A stretch of DNA of 64,000 bases from Symbiodinium natans (Eukaryota > Sar > Dinophyceae > Suessiales > Symbiodiniaceae), in NCBI GenBank assembly GCA_905221605.1, contig CAJNDS010002186.1, positions 191,001 to 255,000 on the forward strand, read 5' to 3'. Every line of letters begins with the position of its first letter. The stretch's first letter is position 1. Positions 25,801 through 36,719 of this stretch are shown piece by piece. Both the position numbers and the translations under genes were made by a program. The notes under the pieces are model-generated. The model was given only the letters and a program-made list of their open reading frames with translations. It searched no databases and was not told where the DNA came from.

Positions 25801-26079
25801 CGGCTGGAACATCCGTAGTATCGATGCACCACTGCTCAAACAAGGGAGGACAGACCGGTTCGGGTTCGTCTGTGGGAAAACTGTCGCGGTGAAAGTTCAA
25901 GAAATGACTTTGTGCTCGTGCATCTCGAGGGGACAAGGTACTGACTTTGTGGGCATGGACAAGGTAGTGAAGGTAGTGACAACGTGCAGGAACTGCACCG
26001 CAAGTACGGCACCGAACGAAAACGTTGTTTTGTCAAGTTTTAGGTCGAGTCCTGCACTTCCAGGTCAACAGATGCATCA

Positions 26080-26312
26080 CTCGTCACTCTCGCTTGTATG
26101 CTGAATGAACGCGAACCTTCCCAACAAGTCTTTCCCTGACCAAGTGCACGGCACGTTCCTCCTCGCCGTGCGCGAAAGTGCAAGACAAGCCCTTTGTGCA
26201 AGTTCCCTGCAAGAAAGCAGGCTCCGGTGCTGCACTGATGCCACACGCCACTGCATGCATCGCACACCTGCCTGTAACCAGAACTTGCAGATCGTTTTCT
26301 TAGCATTGGGAC
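26080..26312 (-). CDS. CCCH zinc-finger module 1 (two exons)
   Basis: The 5' exon, 26312-26272, is only 41 nt and encodes PNAKKTICKFWLQ. The intron 26271-26207 (65 nt) starts with GC (CAG|GCAGGT). The 3' exon from 26206 reads GTCTKGLSCTFAHGEEERAV and stays open for about 25 more codons. The joined finger is C-x7-C-x5-C-x3-H, as in modules 2-4. It is the first of the four intact modules in transcription order. Confidence 0.8.
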
Positions 26313-26644
26313 CTAGATGTCAGGTCCATCTTTGGCTCTACAAGGTTCGTGGTGCTCAGAAGCGCAAGATCTGTGTCGTGCCACCCATCATGGCGGTCGC
26401 TTCTTCTGGAGGTGACACGGGCATCCCAACTTCCTCAGCACCTGCGCAGCGCTGAATATGAGGAGCAACATTGTGCAACATGCCCTGCTCGCAAGGCGCC
26501 CTGGCTCGATGTACACCTCTCACTCTTTCGTCTCACTCTGAGGTTGCCGGTCACACGACCATGCAAGGGAAACTGTGGCAGTTTGGCCATGACACGTGAC
26601 AAGCACGCGACAAATACGTGACTGCCTGTGACTACCTTTGACTA

Positions 26645-26845
26645 CCCGGCCACCCGGTCATACGCATCACCCATCCAAGTCAGCTTCGCTGCATTAGAAG
26701 ATGGGATGTCGAGGCGGCTCACGGAAACGGTTCTTCTGCGTCCTGCCATGGGGTTAGTCTGCTTCAAGTTGCCCCCAAATTCTATTTCCAAGCGGCATAT
26801 GGCGCTACTGCGAAGAATGCGAAGAGCATTGCGAATACGATCCAC
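26645..26845 (-). CDS. Candidate unrecognised exon
   Basis: Minus-strand frame with CRLEIEFGGNLKQTNPMAGR and LDIPSSNAAKLTWMGDAYD before a stop at 26642. Composition looks coding. It is just upstream of CCCH module 1 and could be its 5' part or the end of another gene. Confidence 0.3.
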
Positions 26846-27269
26846 AACACCTCCTCATATCTTGATTATCTTGCCTCTGAAACAGAGAGATGGGGAGAAT
26901 TGAGAACACTGAGCTCCTCAGGCTCTATTCTTCCGATTTGGGACTTGGTCTGCTGTTGAAGGGCTCTAGCCACCGCGGAATGGAGAGACGGGTGAAGCCG
27001 TGAAGCCATCGAGAAGCAATGTGAAGCATTCTACAGTAAGCCAGCGATAGAAAGATTTATGCACTGAGAGCTCGTTTACCCTTGTCCTCGGCTTGACCCG
27101 CACGCGTGGACAGGTTCTGGGAGCCTTCTCCAATACGTGGAGTGCGCCTGTAGGTACCACAGGTGCATCGCATGAAGCAAGAATGCTCGGCTGCAGATTC
27201 GTGTTTAACTCTTTCATCTGCGCAGCTCATGATTACCTTTCAACTATGTTCAATCTTAAACTCAAGAAT

Positions 27270-27480
27270 CCCATAAGCCTTCAACAACCCTTTGGAATGC
27301 GAAGCTTCCACCGGCAGGCTTCTGTGGACCTTCCGCAGTCTTCCTTGTTGGGTTGGCTTGTGCGGATCGTATTGCTTCCCACCTTCGATTTCGCGAAGCC
27401 TTCTGCCGCCAAGCATTGCATACGCACCGTTTGGAGTTTCGGCAGCACAGACGGCAACAAAAAGATTGCCCTTTCAGATA
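27270..27480 (-). CDS. Candidate unrecognised exon
   Basis: Minus-strand frame NLFVAVCAAETPNGAYAMLG followed by GRRLREIEGGKQYDPHKPTQ and a basic tail. It has no methionine start, as expected for an internal exon. A second fragment near 27600-27520 (AIFGAEAPAKAAVASKPGEW) may be the preceding exon. Family not recognised. Confidence 0.35.
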
Positions 27481-27769
27481 GAAGAAGCATTGGAAATCAT
27501 GAGTAGCAATGTTCACTGCATGACACCTCCCCACTCCCCAGGTTTTGAAGCAACAGCTGCTTTTGCGGGTGCCTCAGCCCCGAAGATTGCACGGAATCTA
27601 TTGCGCTCTGCGAATGGGATTGTGAAAATACAAGGAGAATAAAAAATAGCGAAGATGAGCGAAGGCAGGATCCGCTTCTGTAACTCTACATTCACAGATG
27701 CTCCTGAAACCCTTGTAAAAAAGAAATACTGGCAGACACCACACTGGTCGCATCTGCTACTCACACGTT

Positions 27770-29340
27770 GGCCTGTGCGTGCTCGCGTGTTCATGACCAC
27801 TTCGCCAACTGCCGGCCTCAGCACACGTCCCCGTCAATGGCACAGCTGCTCAACTTGGAGGGGCGGTGAAAGCTTTTTCGCTCGCTTCCGCTTGGCTCCC
27901 CGAATCCGTCTATAGCCAGACTCTGTCGTACACGTGTCGAGCTACTGGCTCATGATGTCATGAGCCTCATGACAGCAACTTCTCGGCTGACTCTTCCTTC
28001 GTAGGTATATTTGTCCCATCGGAACGTCGCATGTGTGAGTGAGCAGACTCGCTGTGCTAGGTTCTGGTCCTGATAAACCGTAAACGACCTTCTTTAAGTC
28101 ACGGGCTGGCATTTGGATCGCCGCCGTATGATATGCCAGTCTCTTGTACTTTGTGACTTTGACTGCCACTCGCAGTCCGAGAACGTCTTCTCTTCATTGT
28201 TGCAGTGGCAGCCCTTGAACGGGGGCCTGCCATTGCCATGAGTCCATCGCAATGGATGAACCCTCTCAGATTGTTAAAGAAACGCACACGTCCTTAATCT
28301 CTCTCTAAAGAGATATCTGATACACGTTTTGCTCCCCATACCCCCCCCCCCCCCCCCCCCCCCAAAGCATTTAGCCGAACCTTTCAAAGTCTCTGTGTGT
28401 CTCTGTGTGTTTCTCTGTGTTTCTGTGTTTCTGTGTCTCCGTCTCCGTGTGCCTGCCTGTCTCTGTCTGTGCTCCAGCACGTGGGGAGGAGGCTAAATGC
28501 AGGCGCAAGGTCTCACAGGCCATCAAACCATCATCGTTCAGCAGTTTCTCAGCTCAGGGCAAGCATTGACAGGGCTGGTCGCTCAGCGCTCAGTAAGAAT
28601 ATTGCAACATACATCAACAGACAATTGTTTCGACCAGCTCGTCACGCTGAAGCTACAAATCCTCGTTATCTTCCAAAATCCCCTGCTCGTCTCTTGTCTA
28701 CCGTTGGTCGTCCAATGATGCTGTGTCGGCATGCAAGTTCCAGCTCTTTCTTCAAGCTGCCGCGCACGTTGTCACATCTGAGCCCATGTATCCCAAGGGC
28801 TGCTTGATCTTCCAGGTCCTTCCGTCTCCTACAGTTTCGGCCAAAGTTTAGGCCCGTTCACCTCGTGATGGTCTGGTGTCAACAAGATGGGGACTTCTGT
28901 GCTTTGGAATAACATGCAGGTAACAGGCGTGCTCCACAAACTCTGGACGCCTCTCGGCACTTCCCTTCGTCGCGATCATGAACTCATGTCATGATCGAGT
29001 GAATACCCTGACGTCCCGATATGATGCTCCTTGGATACGTGCCAATGATGGCCAATGCGATGAATCATAGAACTTGAAACGCCCTCTTTGGTGACTTTGG
29101 TGTGCAAATGCAATGTGTTGACGGAAATTGAAAGAAATTGAAAGAACAGCCCAGGCAGCCCGGGGCCCTGAGCTGCCCCGCTTCAGCGGGAGAGAAATCA
29201 ATCGCACGGAGTAGTCCAGATCCGTCCTGGGTCTCTCTTTCAACTTTCTCGGTCTGTCGAAATGAGGATTCACTAGGTTCTGCGGCCCGCAGAGAGGGTA
29301 GAGCTCCACCAGCCGTCTGCGCGATGATCCACAGCTTTGC
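27770..29340. other. Spacer downstream of the RsmH gene
   Basis: Holds the 23-C run at 28341-28363, TCTCTGTGTG repeats at 28389-28470 and no supported exon. The duplicated segment near 27690-27750 lies just to its left. Confidence 0.5.
28341..28363. repeat. Poly-C tract (23 C)
   Basis: Uninterrupted C on plus, so G on the coding strand of this region. Confidence 0.95.
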
Positions 29341-29344
29341 AACT

Positions 29345-29470
29345 TCCCCCCCGCCCCCCCCGCCCCCCCGCCCCCCCCGCCCCCCCCCGCTCCCCCCCGC
29401 CCCCCCCGCCCCCCCCGCCCCCCCCGCCCCCCCCCCCCCCCCGCCCCCCCGCCCCCCCGCCCCCCCCCCT
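29345..29470. repeat. (C7-8 G)n array
   Basis: About 125 bp of seven- or eight-C blocks separated by single G. On the minus (transcribed) strand this is dense G-quadruplex-type sequence. It sits just past the last RsmH exon found. Confidence 0.95.
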
Positions 29471-29529
29471 CGCGAGCTGTGCATGCTGCTCACGTTGCGG
29501 GCGGCCTTTTCTTCTTGATTCTTGCGACC

Positions 29530-31858
29530 TCGGCATGGACGGGGACAAGGCAAATCGATACAGAAGGCCATGTGCTTGTGCCACTTGCACAGCTTTAGGG
29601 TTGGACAGTGGCCTCATCAGGGTCCTCGAAGCTCGCAACAAATCTCCGGACAACCATCTCCTTCAGATTTCAAGGGACCAGTGGATGTGCTGCGGGTTCT
29701 CCCCAATAACTTCTGTGACCTCCGTTTCCTCTCTCCTCCGGGCCTCCTTGCGCTTGAAGGTGGTGACGAGGCAGCGTCCCCCGTAGTCCAGGACACGGAA
29801 TGCGGCCTCCAGTCCTCGAATTTGGACAAGACAGCAATAAAGCCAACAGTTAGGATGTGTCTCCGAAATCCGCAAAGAGGTTCCCGGGACCCGAGAAAGG
29901 CAAAACATACAAAAGACTGAAGGTCTCGCACCTTTTCGTAGGGACTCGAGTTCCGAATTCAGGAAGAGACGTATTGCCTCCGCATCGACAAATCGATCAT
30001 GTACAGAGTCATATACATTCTTGGCTTTTTATAGATTCCCTAGAATAAGCTAAGCTGGACCGTAGCCTGCACGGTCAAGCGAGCAGGATGCTCTCTCCCT
30101 GGCCAATGCACCCACACACGATAACACATGCAAGCGCGCAAACGGTCGTGGTCACAATCGTTCTCACGGATGTCACAGAAGCTGTCACAAAGCTCATGGC
30201 TTCAGTTTCAGGCCTCGTACTGTGTGCTCGAACTCCTCATCACCTACCTCCACAGCACGAGCTGGGAGATCCCTCCACTGACTTGGCACAACCTCACACA
30301 TTAAGGTCTCTGCGATTTTCGCTTGCCCCACAAGTTCGGCAAAGCGCTGCATGGAATGAAAGGGGCCATCTGTCATGGCGGTCATACTGAGACCGGGAAG
30401 CCAAGTGTTCAACGTACAGTAACGCAGACGGCAAACCAGACAGGTCGACTTTCTTGCTGGTCATCGTAGATCAACTGGCAATGCATCGTGATGGCGACCG
30501 ATGCTCCAACAGTCTGGCAGCCTTCCGCTCCCAGCCTGGGCCATCCTTTCTGCTTCCACATCTTCCTGTGGCATTGAAGCGCTAAGAGATCACTCAGTAA
30601 GGGGAGTCATCAAAATGCAGAGGGGGGCGCGCCCGGGGGGGGAGGGTGGGAACCTGGAAGTCGTCGCCGTATTCCCGCAAGACCCACGCGATCTCCTCTG
30701 CTGATGCAGCCTGGCACAAAACTGGAAAATCTGGAAAGCTGCAACAAGACTCAACAAGACTCTCCCGCTTTTCGCGGTCACAAGGGTCTCTCCAAGCCTC
30801 CAACCACTCGGCCGCAGAAGGGCCTTTTTCTGGGTTCATGCGTAGGTCCAGCCGAGTCTCCTCAGAGCACGTCAGCAGGGCATACTGCTCTAGCCTACTC
30901 AGCCTACTCGGCCTACAGCTGGTTTCATGGCGCAAAGGTGGTGCAAGCGTGTCCGTGGAGCGAGACAGGTTGGACATGTTGAAGCCGCGGCTCTTGTCGT
31001 CCACCCTGGCCATACGAGATCCAGTCAGGAGATTCCACGACCGCGGAGTCAACTGAGATCCACCGAGCCGGCTCTGTTGGGCTGAGAGTCTCTTGCTGGG
31101 TCCGCTGCTGAACGCTGGACACGCCGACATCGAACCTTGCGAAGCTGAGAACATCTCAGAATTATTGGGCTCTTTTGGAGTCTGCTGCTCTGGCGGATGC
31201 CTCTAGCTAACACAGTCTAGTAGGCTGACGCGCAACATGTGCAGATTCATCCGGGCACCTCACACTAGACCTTGCGGTCTTCCGACTTCCGCCATGAGGT
31301 CCGCCATCTGGGTTGGGAGGTTGCACTGATCTGACGTGGCGACTGTCAGACAGTCCACCTCGGCACCTTCTTCACCGAAGAGTTTGTCCAGTTCCTCTGA
31401 GGCACTTGTACTCTACTCTAAGTTTTTCATCCTGCTTTCTGCCGAGCCGGTCAAATAAGCTCGACACATCAAAAGATCCTGGCAGGAAACAAAACCTGGC
31501 ATAGGCTTTGTCTTCGTCGTAAAGGTAACTAAGCAACCCTGGCACCACACACACACACAAATACATTCTTCACTACCGCCACAGTTAGCCCAAAACATGC
31601 GCTTTCGGAACGAGCCTGGAGTCCTCCTCCTCGAGTAAGCGCCCTGCGTCATTGTCTAGCTTGCAACTGCAATCACAGCTCGCTTCATGCACGCCTGATT
31701 GGGTGCAACTGGGATCAATATCCAGCGCGACAAGACGTCCATCCTGCCCAAGGTGCAGCACAAACAGCAGCTGCGACTCTCTGTAGCATTCCAAGATCAT
31801 CCTCGCTGAGGCGTGACAAGATCTCACGGCTGTAGCCACCACGCCCAAAGGTGCAATC
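29530..31858 (-). CDS. rsmH: RsmH/MraW-type 16S rRNA (cytosine-N4) methyltransferase
   Basis: This bacterial-type enzyme methylates the N4 of a P-site cytosine of small-subunit rRNA; in algae it would act on plastid or mitochondrial ribosomes. Exons in order: 31858-31802, DCTFGRGGYSREILSRLSE (SAM motif I); from 31743, DGRLVALDIDPSC (motif II); near 31502, FCFLPGSFDVSSLFDRLG; near 31120, FDVGVSSVQQ (motif IV); near 31000, SRGFNMSNLS; near 30880, LDLRMNPEKGPSAAEWLEAW; near 30712, AASAEEIAWVLREYGDD; near 30365, GPFHSMQRFAELVGQAKIAE; near 30290-30205, VPSQWRDLPARAVEVGDEEF; near 29825, GLEAAFRVLDYGGRCLVTTF; near 29647, RFVASFEDPDEATVQP. The order matches the whole family. The first intron starts with GA. 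The N-terminal exon with the targeting peptide is not found. A frame near 31390-31260 (EELDKLFGEEGAEVD) may be an extra exon. Confidence 0.85.
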
Positions 31859-31899
31859 CTCAAACTGTCTTGCAGATGACTGTTGCTTCAAGACAAACA

Positions 31900-32950
31900 A
31901 ACCGCGTAAGCTGCAGGCAACGTACAAGCCGGAGTACAACGCATTGCCAGATCGGATACCTTCGTTCGAGCGGTCTCTCAGAGTGCGAGGGTGTGCCTAG
32001 GAATGTCGACGTCTTCCCACCAAAAAGAACACGCGAGAAGGACGTGTTTTTGCTGGGGTACTCAACTCGTCGTCACTGTTGGCAAGGCAGTGGGAAGGGA
32101 AGAGCCACTGCATGGTCGGGACCAACAACACGGGTTGGTGACCTGCGGCTCCTGGGTTCCCAATGGCTGGGCAAACAGGAAAGCAGAGGCAAGCGGAGGC
32201 AAGTTGTGTTCCGGCTTACTCAGTGGGGCCCCGGCGACCTGCATCTAGCGCACGCTGGTGCCGATCTCGAGATTCCTGGCATCAGCAGGGAGAACATGTC
32301 GACATGTCTTCACCAGACGGGACATAGACGATGCTGCTACAACCTCGCAGTCTCATATCCCAAAGCACATAGGCAAGGCAGGTAAGAAGAGCGAGACGTT
32401 GAATTACTCTTTAAACAACCATTCAGCTATTCCTGTTCTACTGGCCAGACACATGTCCAGCAAAGCTCCATGTGGAACAAAGTCACCATGCTTGTCAAGC
32501 ACACCTCTGGATCATTCATTCGACCGACACAGCTCGAGACTTGCAAGACTGCCCTGCACTGTGAACGTGGAAGTTGGCTTGGCATCCCCGTACCAGAGCA
32601 CATCCTGCTCTCACAACCATTGCTTATGTTAGGACTGCAACAGGGGAGTGCAGCACAAGCAACATGTGGCCAAAGCAGGCACCTTCCTTCCAAAACTTCC
32701 GAGGCTCAACATGCGTGATTCGGATTGTGCGGGCTGGTTTCAAAGCAACATTGTTGGTACGGCGTGGGCAGATTGTAGAGAAGGTGTTTCGGCACTGCAA
32801 AATAGTGGTTGGTTTCAACAAAACGAGAAAGGACGCGAACAGACGTGCGAGAGGGCTTTGGCGCATGGTGAAATTTTGAAAAGGAATGAGCGGATTCAAC
32901 ACATGTAAGAAAGGGTGTTGGCAAATGGGTCTGTAACAGGTTCCCAGCAG
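31900..32950. other. Region upstream of the RsmH gene
   Basis: Should contain the RsmH first exon, but no frame with the expected lead-in (HxPVLLxE) was found. Open frames on both strands have no protein signature. Confidence 0.3.
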
Positions 32951-32953
32951 TGC

Positions 32954-33155
32954 CTGGAATCCGTGGGGGACGGACCACATTTGCTTTTCCGGCACAACGC
33001 AAAGCTTCCCAATTGGCTTGGGGGCCTCGATGCCCTTCTGGAGGTCTTCCTCGAAGCCCTCCAGGAAATCCTAAAAGCCCAAAAGCGAAAAGAACACGTC
33101 TTCCGGGTCTTCCGGCTGTTTGCAAGGCCTCCTCCTCATCTTCCCAGCTGTCAAC
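32954..33155 (-). CDS. Two-exon acidic fragment, unrecognised
   Basis: The exon from 33155 starts after TTTCTCAG and reads VDSWEDEEEALQTAGRP. The second exon, 33070-32954, starts after CTTTTAG and reads DFLEGFEEDLQKGIEAPKPI then GKLCVVPEKQMWSVPHGFQ, exactly 39 codons, ending CAG|GC, so both ends show the splice pattern seen in recognised genes here. It may be the 5' part of the RsmH gene or a separate gene. No family recognised. Confidence 0.5.
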
Positions 33156-33576
33156 CTGAGAAACCATTCCAAAACTTGACACACGAAGCACTACTCATTA
33201 ATGACTAATGATGAGTCATCAATGGCAATCATGACCATACCTGGATGTGAGCATCATGTCTCCAAGTCTCGCACGTCATCCCGCGTCAACATGCCAAGAA
33301 TGCTGCCGTTCGAAGTGCCTCCAACGTGTCTGGGAATCACCCTCCAACGAACCTCCTCCAAACATCCGAAAGCCATCCAGCCAACCAACCCCCACAGCAG
33401 CTATGACTCAGCAGCTGGTATTGGAGCCATGCGTGCTTAGTCTCAGGAGCATTCAGAGTTTCAGAGATTTATGGCACACATGCTCAACGTGCTTGCTGCC
33501 TGCACTCCATTGAAGATGTGCAACTTGGGAAACCCCATTCCGGCATAACAACATTCAGCTCTGTTCAGGTCGAGTC

Positions 33577-33735
33577 CTAGTAGAACTGCCGAATACTGCC
33601 AACAAAGAGTGCCTTCAAGGGCTCGAACAGGGACATGGCCTTGCGCTGTGCCTGGAAGGGAGGTGCTTGCACAAGCGTGACGGACTCAGCAAAAACGAGG
33701 GGCCAAGCCTCTGTAGCCTGGCATCCTCCAAAGCC
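33577..33735 (-). CDS. Candidate C-terminal exon, unrecognised
   Basis: Minus-strand frame ATEAWPLVFAESVTLVQAPP, then FEPLKALFVGSIRQFY and TAG at 33577, preceded by a GATGCCAG acceptor. Codon use and composition fit the neighbouring genes. Family not recognised. Confidence 0.4.
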   Translation of the reverse strand, partial: GFGGCQATEAWPLVFAESVTLVQAPPFQAQRKAMSLFEPLKALFVGSIRQFY

Positions 33736-33849
33736 ATTGAGAGCAAGGCGACATGCATCAAGGTGTAGCAGAGTGTAGCAAGCGCATCTTCTCCGCCTGC
33801 GAGTGCTCAGTGCCCGCCACTGGCGTCGCCGAGCCAGTGGCACCTTGGT

Positions 33850-34660
33850 GCCACATCGTTGCTGAAGAATGCGCGTGTCTGTCTTGAACTCTGCCGAAGT
33901 TCACCAGATGTCACCAGCACTACCAGCATTACGTACGCAGGCAGAGGGCTCTTCTTATGGGTTTCGGCTCCGCCGTTGGCACCACACACTCAAAGCTGCA
34001 TGACGAAGCTGCCAAAAAGCGTTACAGCACAACAGAATGATGCGACTTGAGGAAAAGGATTCGAGTTCAGAGGCCTTGGAAAGAGTCTGCGGTACATATT
34101 TCCTTCTGCCCTTTCAAAGTCATGGTGCATCAAACTATGGCCGGGCTCGGCACGGTGGCGATTAGCACACTAACACCTGAACAGGACTTCGAACTTCGAA
34201 CTCATTCGCATCGCCCCTGGGCTCGGCAAGCATTACTACACTTGGACAGCCTTTTATCTCGCTAATGGTCACACTGGCACAACAGGGCTCGAAACTGCGC
34301 TAATTCTGTCCAGGCAAGGAGCCGTGCAACTTAATTGTGTGCCTTTAACAGGCTATATAACGTCCATGAATTATATGTACAGGCGGCAAGGAGGGTGCTC
34401 TGATGCTGGTTGCTCATGCTCTCCGGAAAGAGCACCATTCACCAAAGCTTTGACTATGCCGTTACATAAATGCAAACTCTTCGCCTGCATGACGACGAGA
34501 AAGCAGTCAGGAGGCTAAAACATCTCTTTGACGTGCTGGCAATTGCAGAAACGGCCAGGAGCAGTTCTCAACATAATACTGACAGAGAACTACCGCTGTC
34601 CAAGCTGCAGGCACCTGCTCTTCGAGCATTGTGACCATGCGCTGGTGTCTTCCAAAGGCC
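33850..34660. other. No supported gene
   Basis: Plus- and minus-strand frames are short. Nothing recognised. Confidence 0.4.
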
Positions 34661-34670
34661 GAACTGTACT

Positions 34671-35150
34671 TTAAGCTTGTGGAGTCCTATCCAGATCGAG
34701 GGCGATGCGCTCCTGACGGTCTTGCTGGCGGCCCCAGTGCAGCGCACACGCGAGCTGTCGATGCTCGCGTGCTTGCCGACGTTGATGACGTTCGGCCACT
34801 AATGCAGTGAGTGTAGCGGGACCTCTCACTGTCGTCGCCGTCGGGAAAGCGGGGACCCCGGCGATGTCCTTTGCGTTGGCCACATTGGCCGTGGCCACGT
34901 TGGGATCGGGCCGGGACCGGAACGGATGCTTCCAGAGAGGCTTGATTGGCTGGATCAGATGCTTGTCAAAATCCAAACAGGCTTCCGCCTCTGGCATGCC
35001 AGGTAAGCGAAGGCCAGGTACCCCAGGCTCCGGATCCGATCTCGAAGGCATCGAAGGCTGAATCGATGGCTGAATCGAGGGTTGCATCGAAGGTGTCGAA
35101 GGTGTTGAAGGTGTCGAAGGCCGCAACTGGCCCGACTGGGAGTCCGACAT
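34671..35150 (-). CDS. Hypothetical protein with Ser/Thr/Pro-rich N-terminus
   Basis: Continuous frame of 159 codons from ATG at 35150 to a stop at 34671. The N-terminus is a low-complexity STPSTPSTPS and QPSIQPSIQPS run; the middle reads DFDKHLIQPIKPLWKHPFRS, and the C-terminus is Arg/Gln-rich. The triplet-like DNA (TCGAAGGTG units) behind the Ser/Thr/Pro part may be a microsatellite, so the true exon could start later. A frame directly upstream (35688-35170, EFGRGLSRRFRDAMIQAAGQ) could be another exon of the same gene. Confidence 0.35.
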   Translation of the reverse strand: MSDSQSGQLRPSTPSTPSTPSMQPSIQPSIQPSMPSRSDPEPGVPGLRLPGMPEAEACLDFDKHLIQPIKPLWKHPFRSRPDPNVATANVANAKDIAGVPAFPTATTVRGPATLTALVAERHQRRQAREHRQLACALHWGRQQDRQERIALDLDRTPQA

Positions 35151-35699
35151 TGCCCCGTTCTACAGCTCCTCAAAGCCCTTTGCAGCCTTTCAAGCCTTGA
35201 AAAAAACCTCGGGCCGAGCGCATGGCCGAACCTATGTGCGACAGTGCAATGCAGATACAACTGTCTTCATCTGCAGCAGGCATCAGCACGCTGAAACATG
35301 CTGAAACGAACTCTGTAGCAAGGCCTGCAAGCTGTAGGTCTACATTGTCAGACCCTGCAGGGCCATTGAGCAGAAATGGAGGTGTGCAGAGTCTTGCACT
35401 GGGCCGCAACGACAGGCCTGGCTTTGATGCGAAGCTGCACGCGAGTTGCTTGAGCTGCACGTCCTGAGGACCGATGCAAAAAGCTTTCTTGGACTCTCGG
35501 TCGCGCATGCTTAAGGCTTTAGATGGCTTTAGATGGCCCTTGTAGCTGCTAAGTGCAGATTTGGAGGCATGTCGAAGCGCCGGCTGATGCACCGGTGGCG
35601 CCGACTGCCCCGCCGCTTGGATCATCGCATCTCGGAAGCGCCGGCTCAGCCCCCTCCCAAATTCACATTCTTGGATGGACTCTAACATACTCTAACTCT

Positions 35700-36170
35700 A
35701 CAACTCGACCAACCCCCTTTGGCTAGCAGCAAGTAATTTCTAAACAGCCAAGAAAGTGTCATCAGCTTCTTGGCCCCCGATGAATGTCCCCTCATGCGTT
35801 CAGCTGCCATTTGGTGAGGCGGCTGTACATAATGTCAAAGCCCAATTTCCGGTCAATGAGCCCAAGAAATCATAGATCATGGTAGAGGTGCACAAGGGTG
35901 CACACATGTACCCTGCTCAGGACACCCAACATTCAGACACAGAATCCCGTGGGGTGCACCGTGAGCCCAGGTGCCTTGGATGGCAAAGAGCACCCACTGT
36001 GCGGAGAACGTCTACTGATGTTCACAGCCAAAGGCCATGGAAAAAAGAGAGACTCTGGCTGTTGCATTCTAAGGCACAACTGGCTCCATTCTTGCAGGCC
36101 CCCTCCTGGCGAATCGGAACCACAAAGTGCTTCTGTCAAAGACGACCGAAACTAAGCTAGGGCAGAAATA
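35700..36170. other. Spacer with possible CCCH 3' half-relic
   Basis: Near 35975-35955 the minus strand encodes TWAHG without the preceding cysteine, possibly the eroded partner of the CCCH exon at 36.2 kb. Otherwise nothing. Confidence 0.3.
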
Positions 36171-36178
36171 GGACAATC

Positions 36179-36235
36179 CTCCCAGAACTTGCAAATGGTT
36201 CTCTTCACGGCAGATGCCCGGCTTGCCGTGTGGCT
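36179..36235 (-). pseudogene. Isolated CCCH 5' half-exon
   Basis: Reads ASAVKRTICKFWE and ends at GAG|GATTGT, the same GA-donor position as modules 2 and 3. No intact 3' half is found in the next 300 bp, so it is probably a relic of the CCCH family about 10 kb from the main cluster. Confidence 0.5.
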
Positions 36236-36466
36236 GGCCTGGCCAAACTTTGAAAAGAGCATTCATTCAATTAATTCAAAAAGATCTCCTTAAAGTGCGA
36301 CGGTGCATGAGTCTCATTGCGCTTGCAGCTGAGCACAGCTGAGCAGCATAGGAGGGCTCAGAGCAGGATCACAAGACTTCAGATGCGTGCGCATATGGTG
36401 CCGGCAGACCCGAGAGCAAACATGCCAACAGAGGCCAAGTTGAAATGAAACAGGACTCAGAATGAC

Positions 36467-36690
36467 TCAGAATGATGCTGTCAGTGTGTGAGACTTAGTG
36501 CCATTTAGTGCGGCTTCATCGCAATAGGCTTGGGATGCAGCTTTGGCAAAGCCCAATGGAACTAGGAAGTATACGCTCTGTTCCTTGATCTCATGAGCGG
36601 ACTGCAAACGGCAAGGGCTCATTGGTAGCGCTTCGTACTGCAAAGCCAAGTACCTACAGAATTCAAGCAAGGATCCTGAAAGAGAGCGAC
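36467..36690 (-). CDS. Candidate unrecognised exon
   Basis: Starts after a strong acceptor (GCTCTCTTTCAG) and reads SLLEFCRYLALQYEALPMSP, then EQSVYFLVPLGFAKAASQAY, to a stop at 36467. Likely a C-terminal exon. Family unknown. Confidence 0.4.
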
Positions 36691-36719
36691 AGATCAAATC
36701 AGTGCTTGTGACTGGAGTG

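Noticed and set aside
29000-31900. Bacterial contamination as source of the RsmH gene
   Set aside because: The gene is interrupted by introns with the same AG|G, GA/GC features as its neighbours, so it is part of this nuclear genome.
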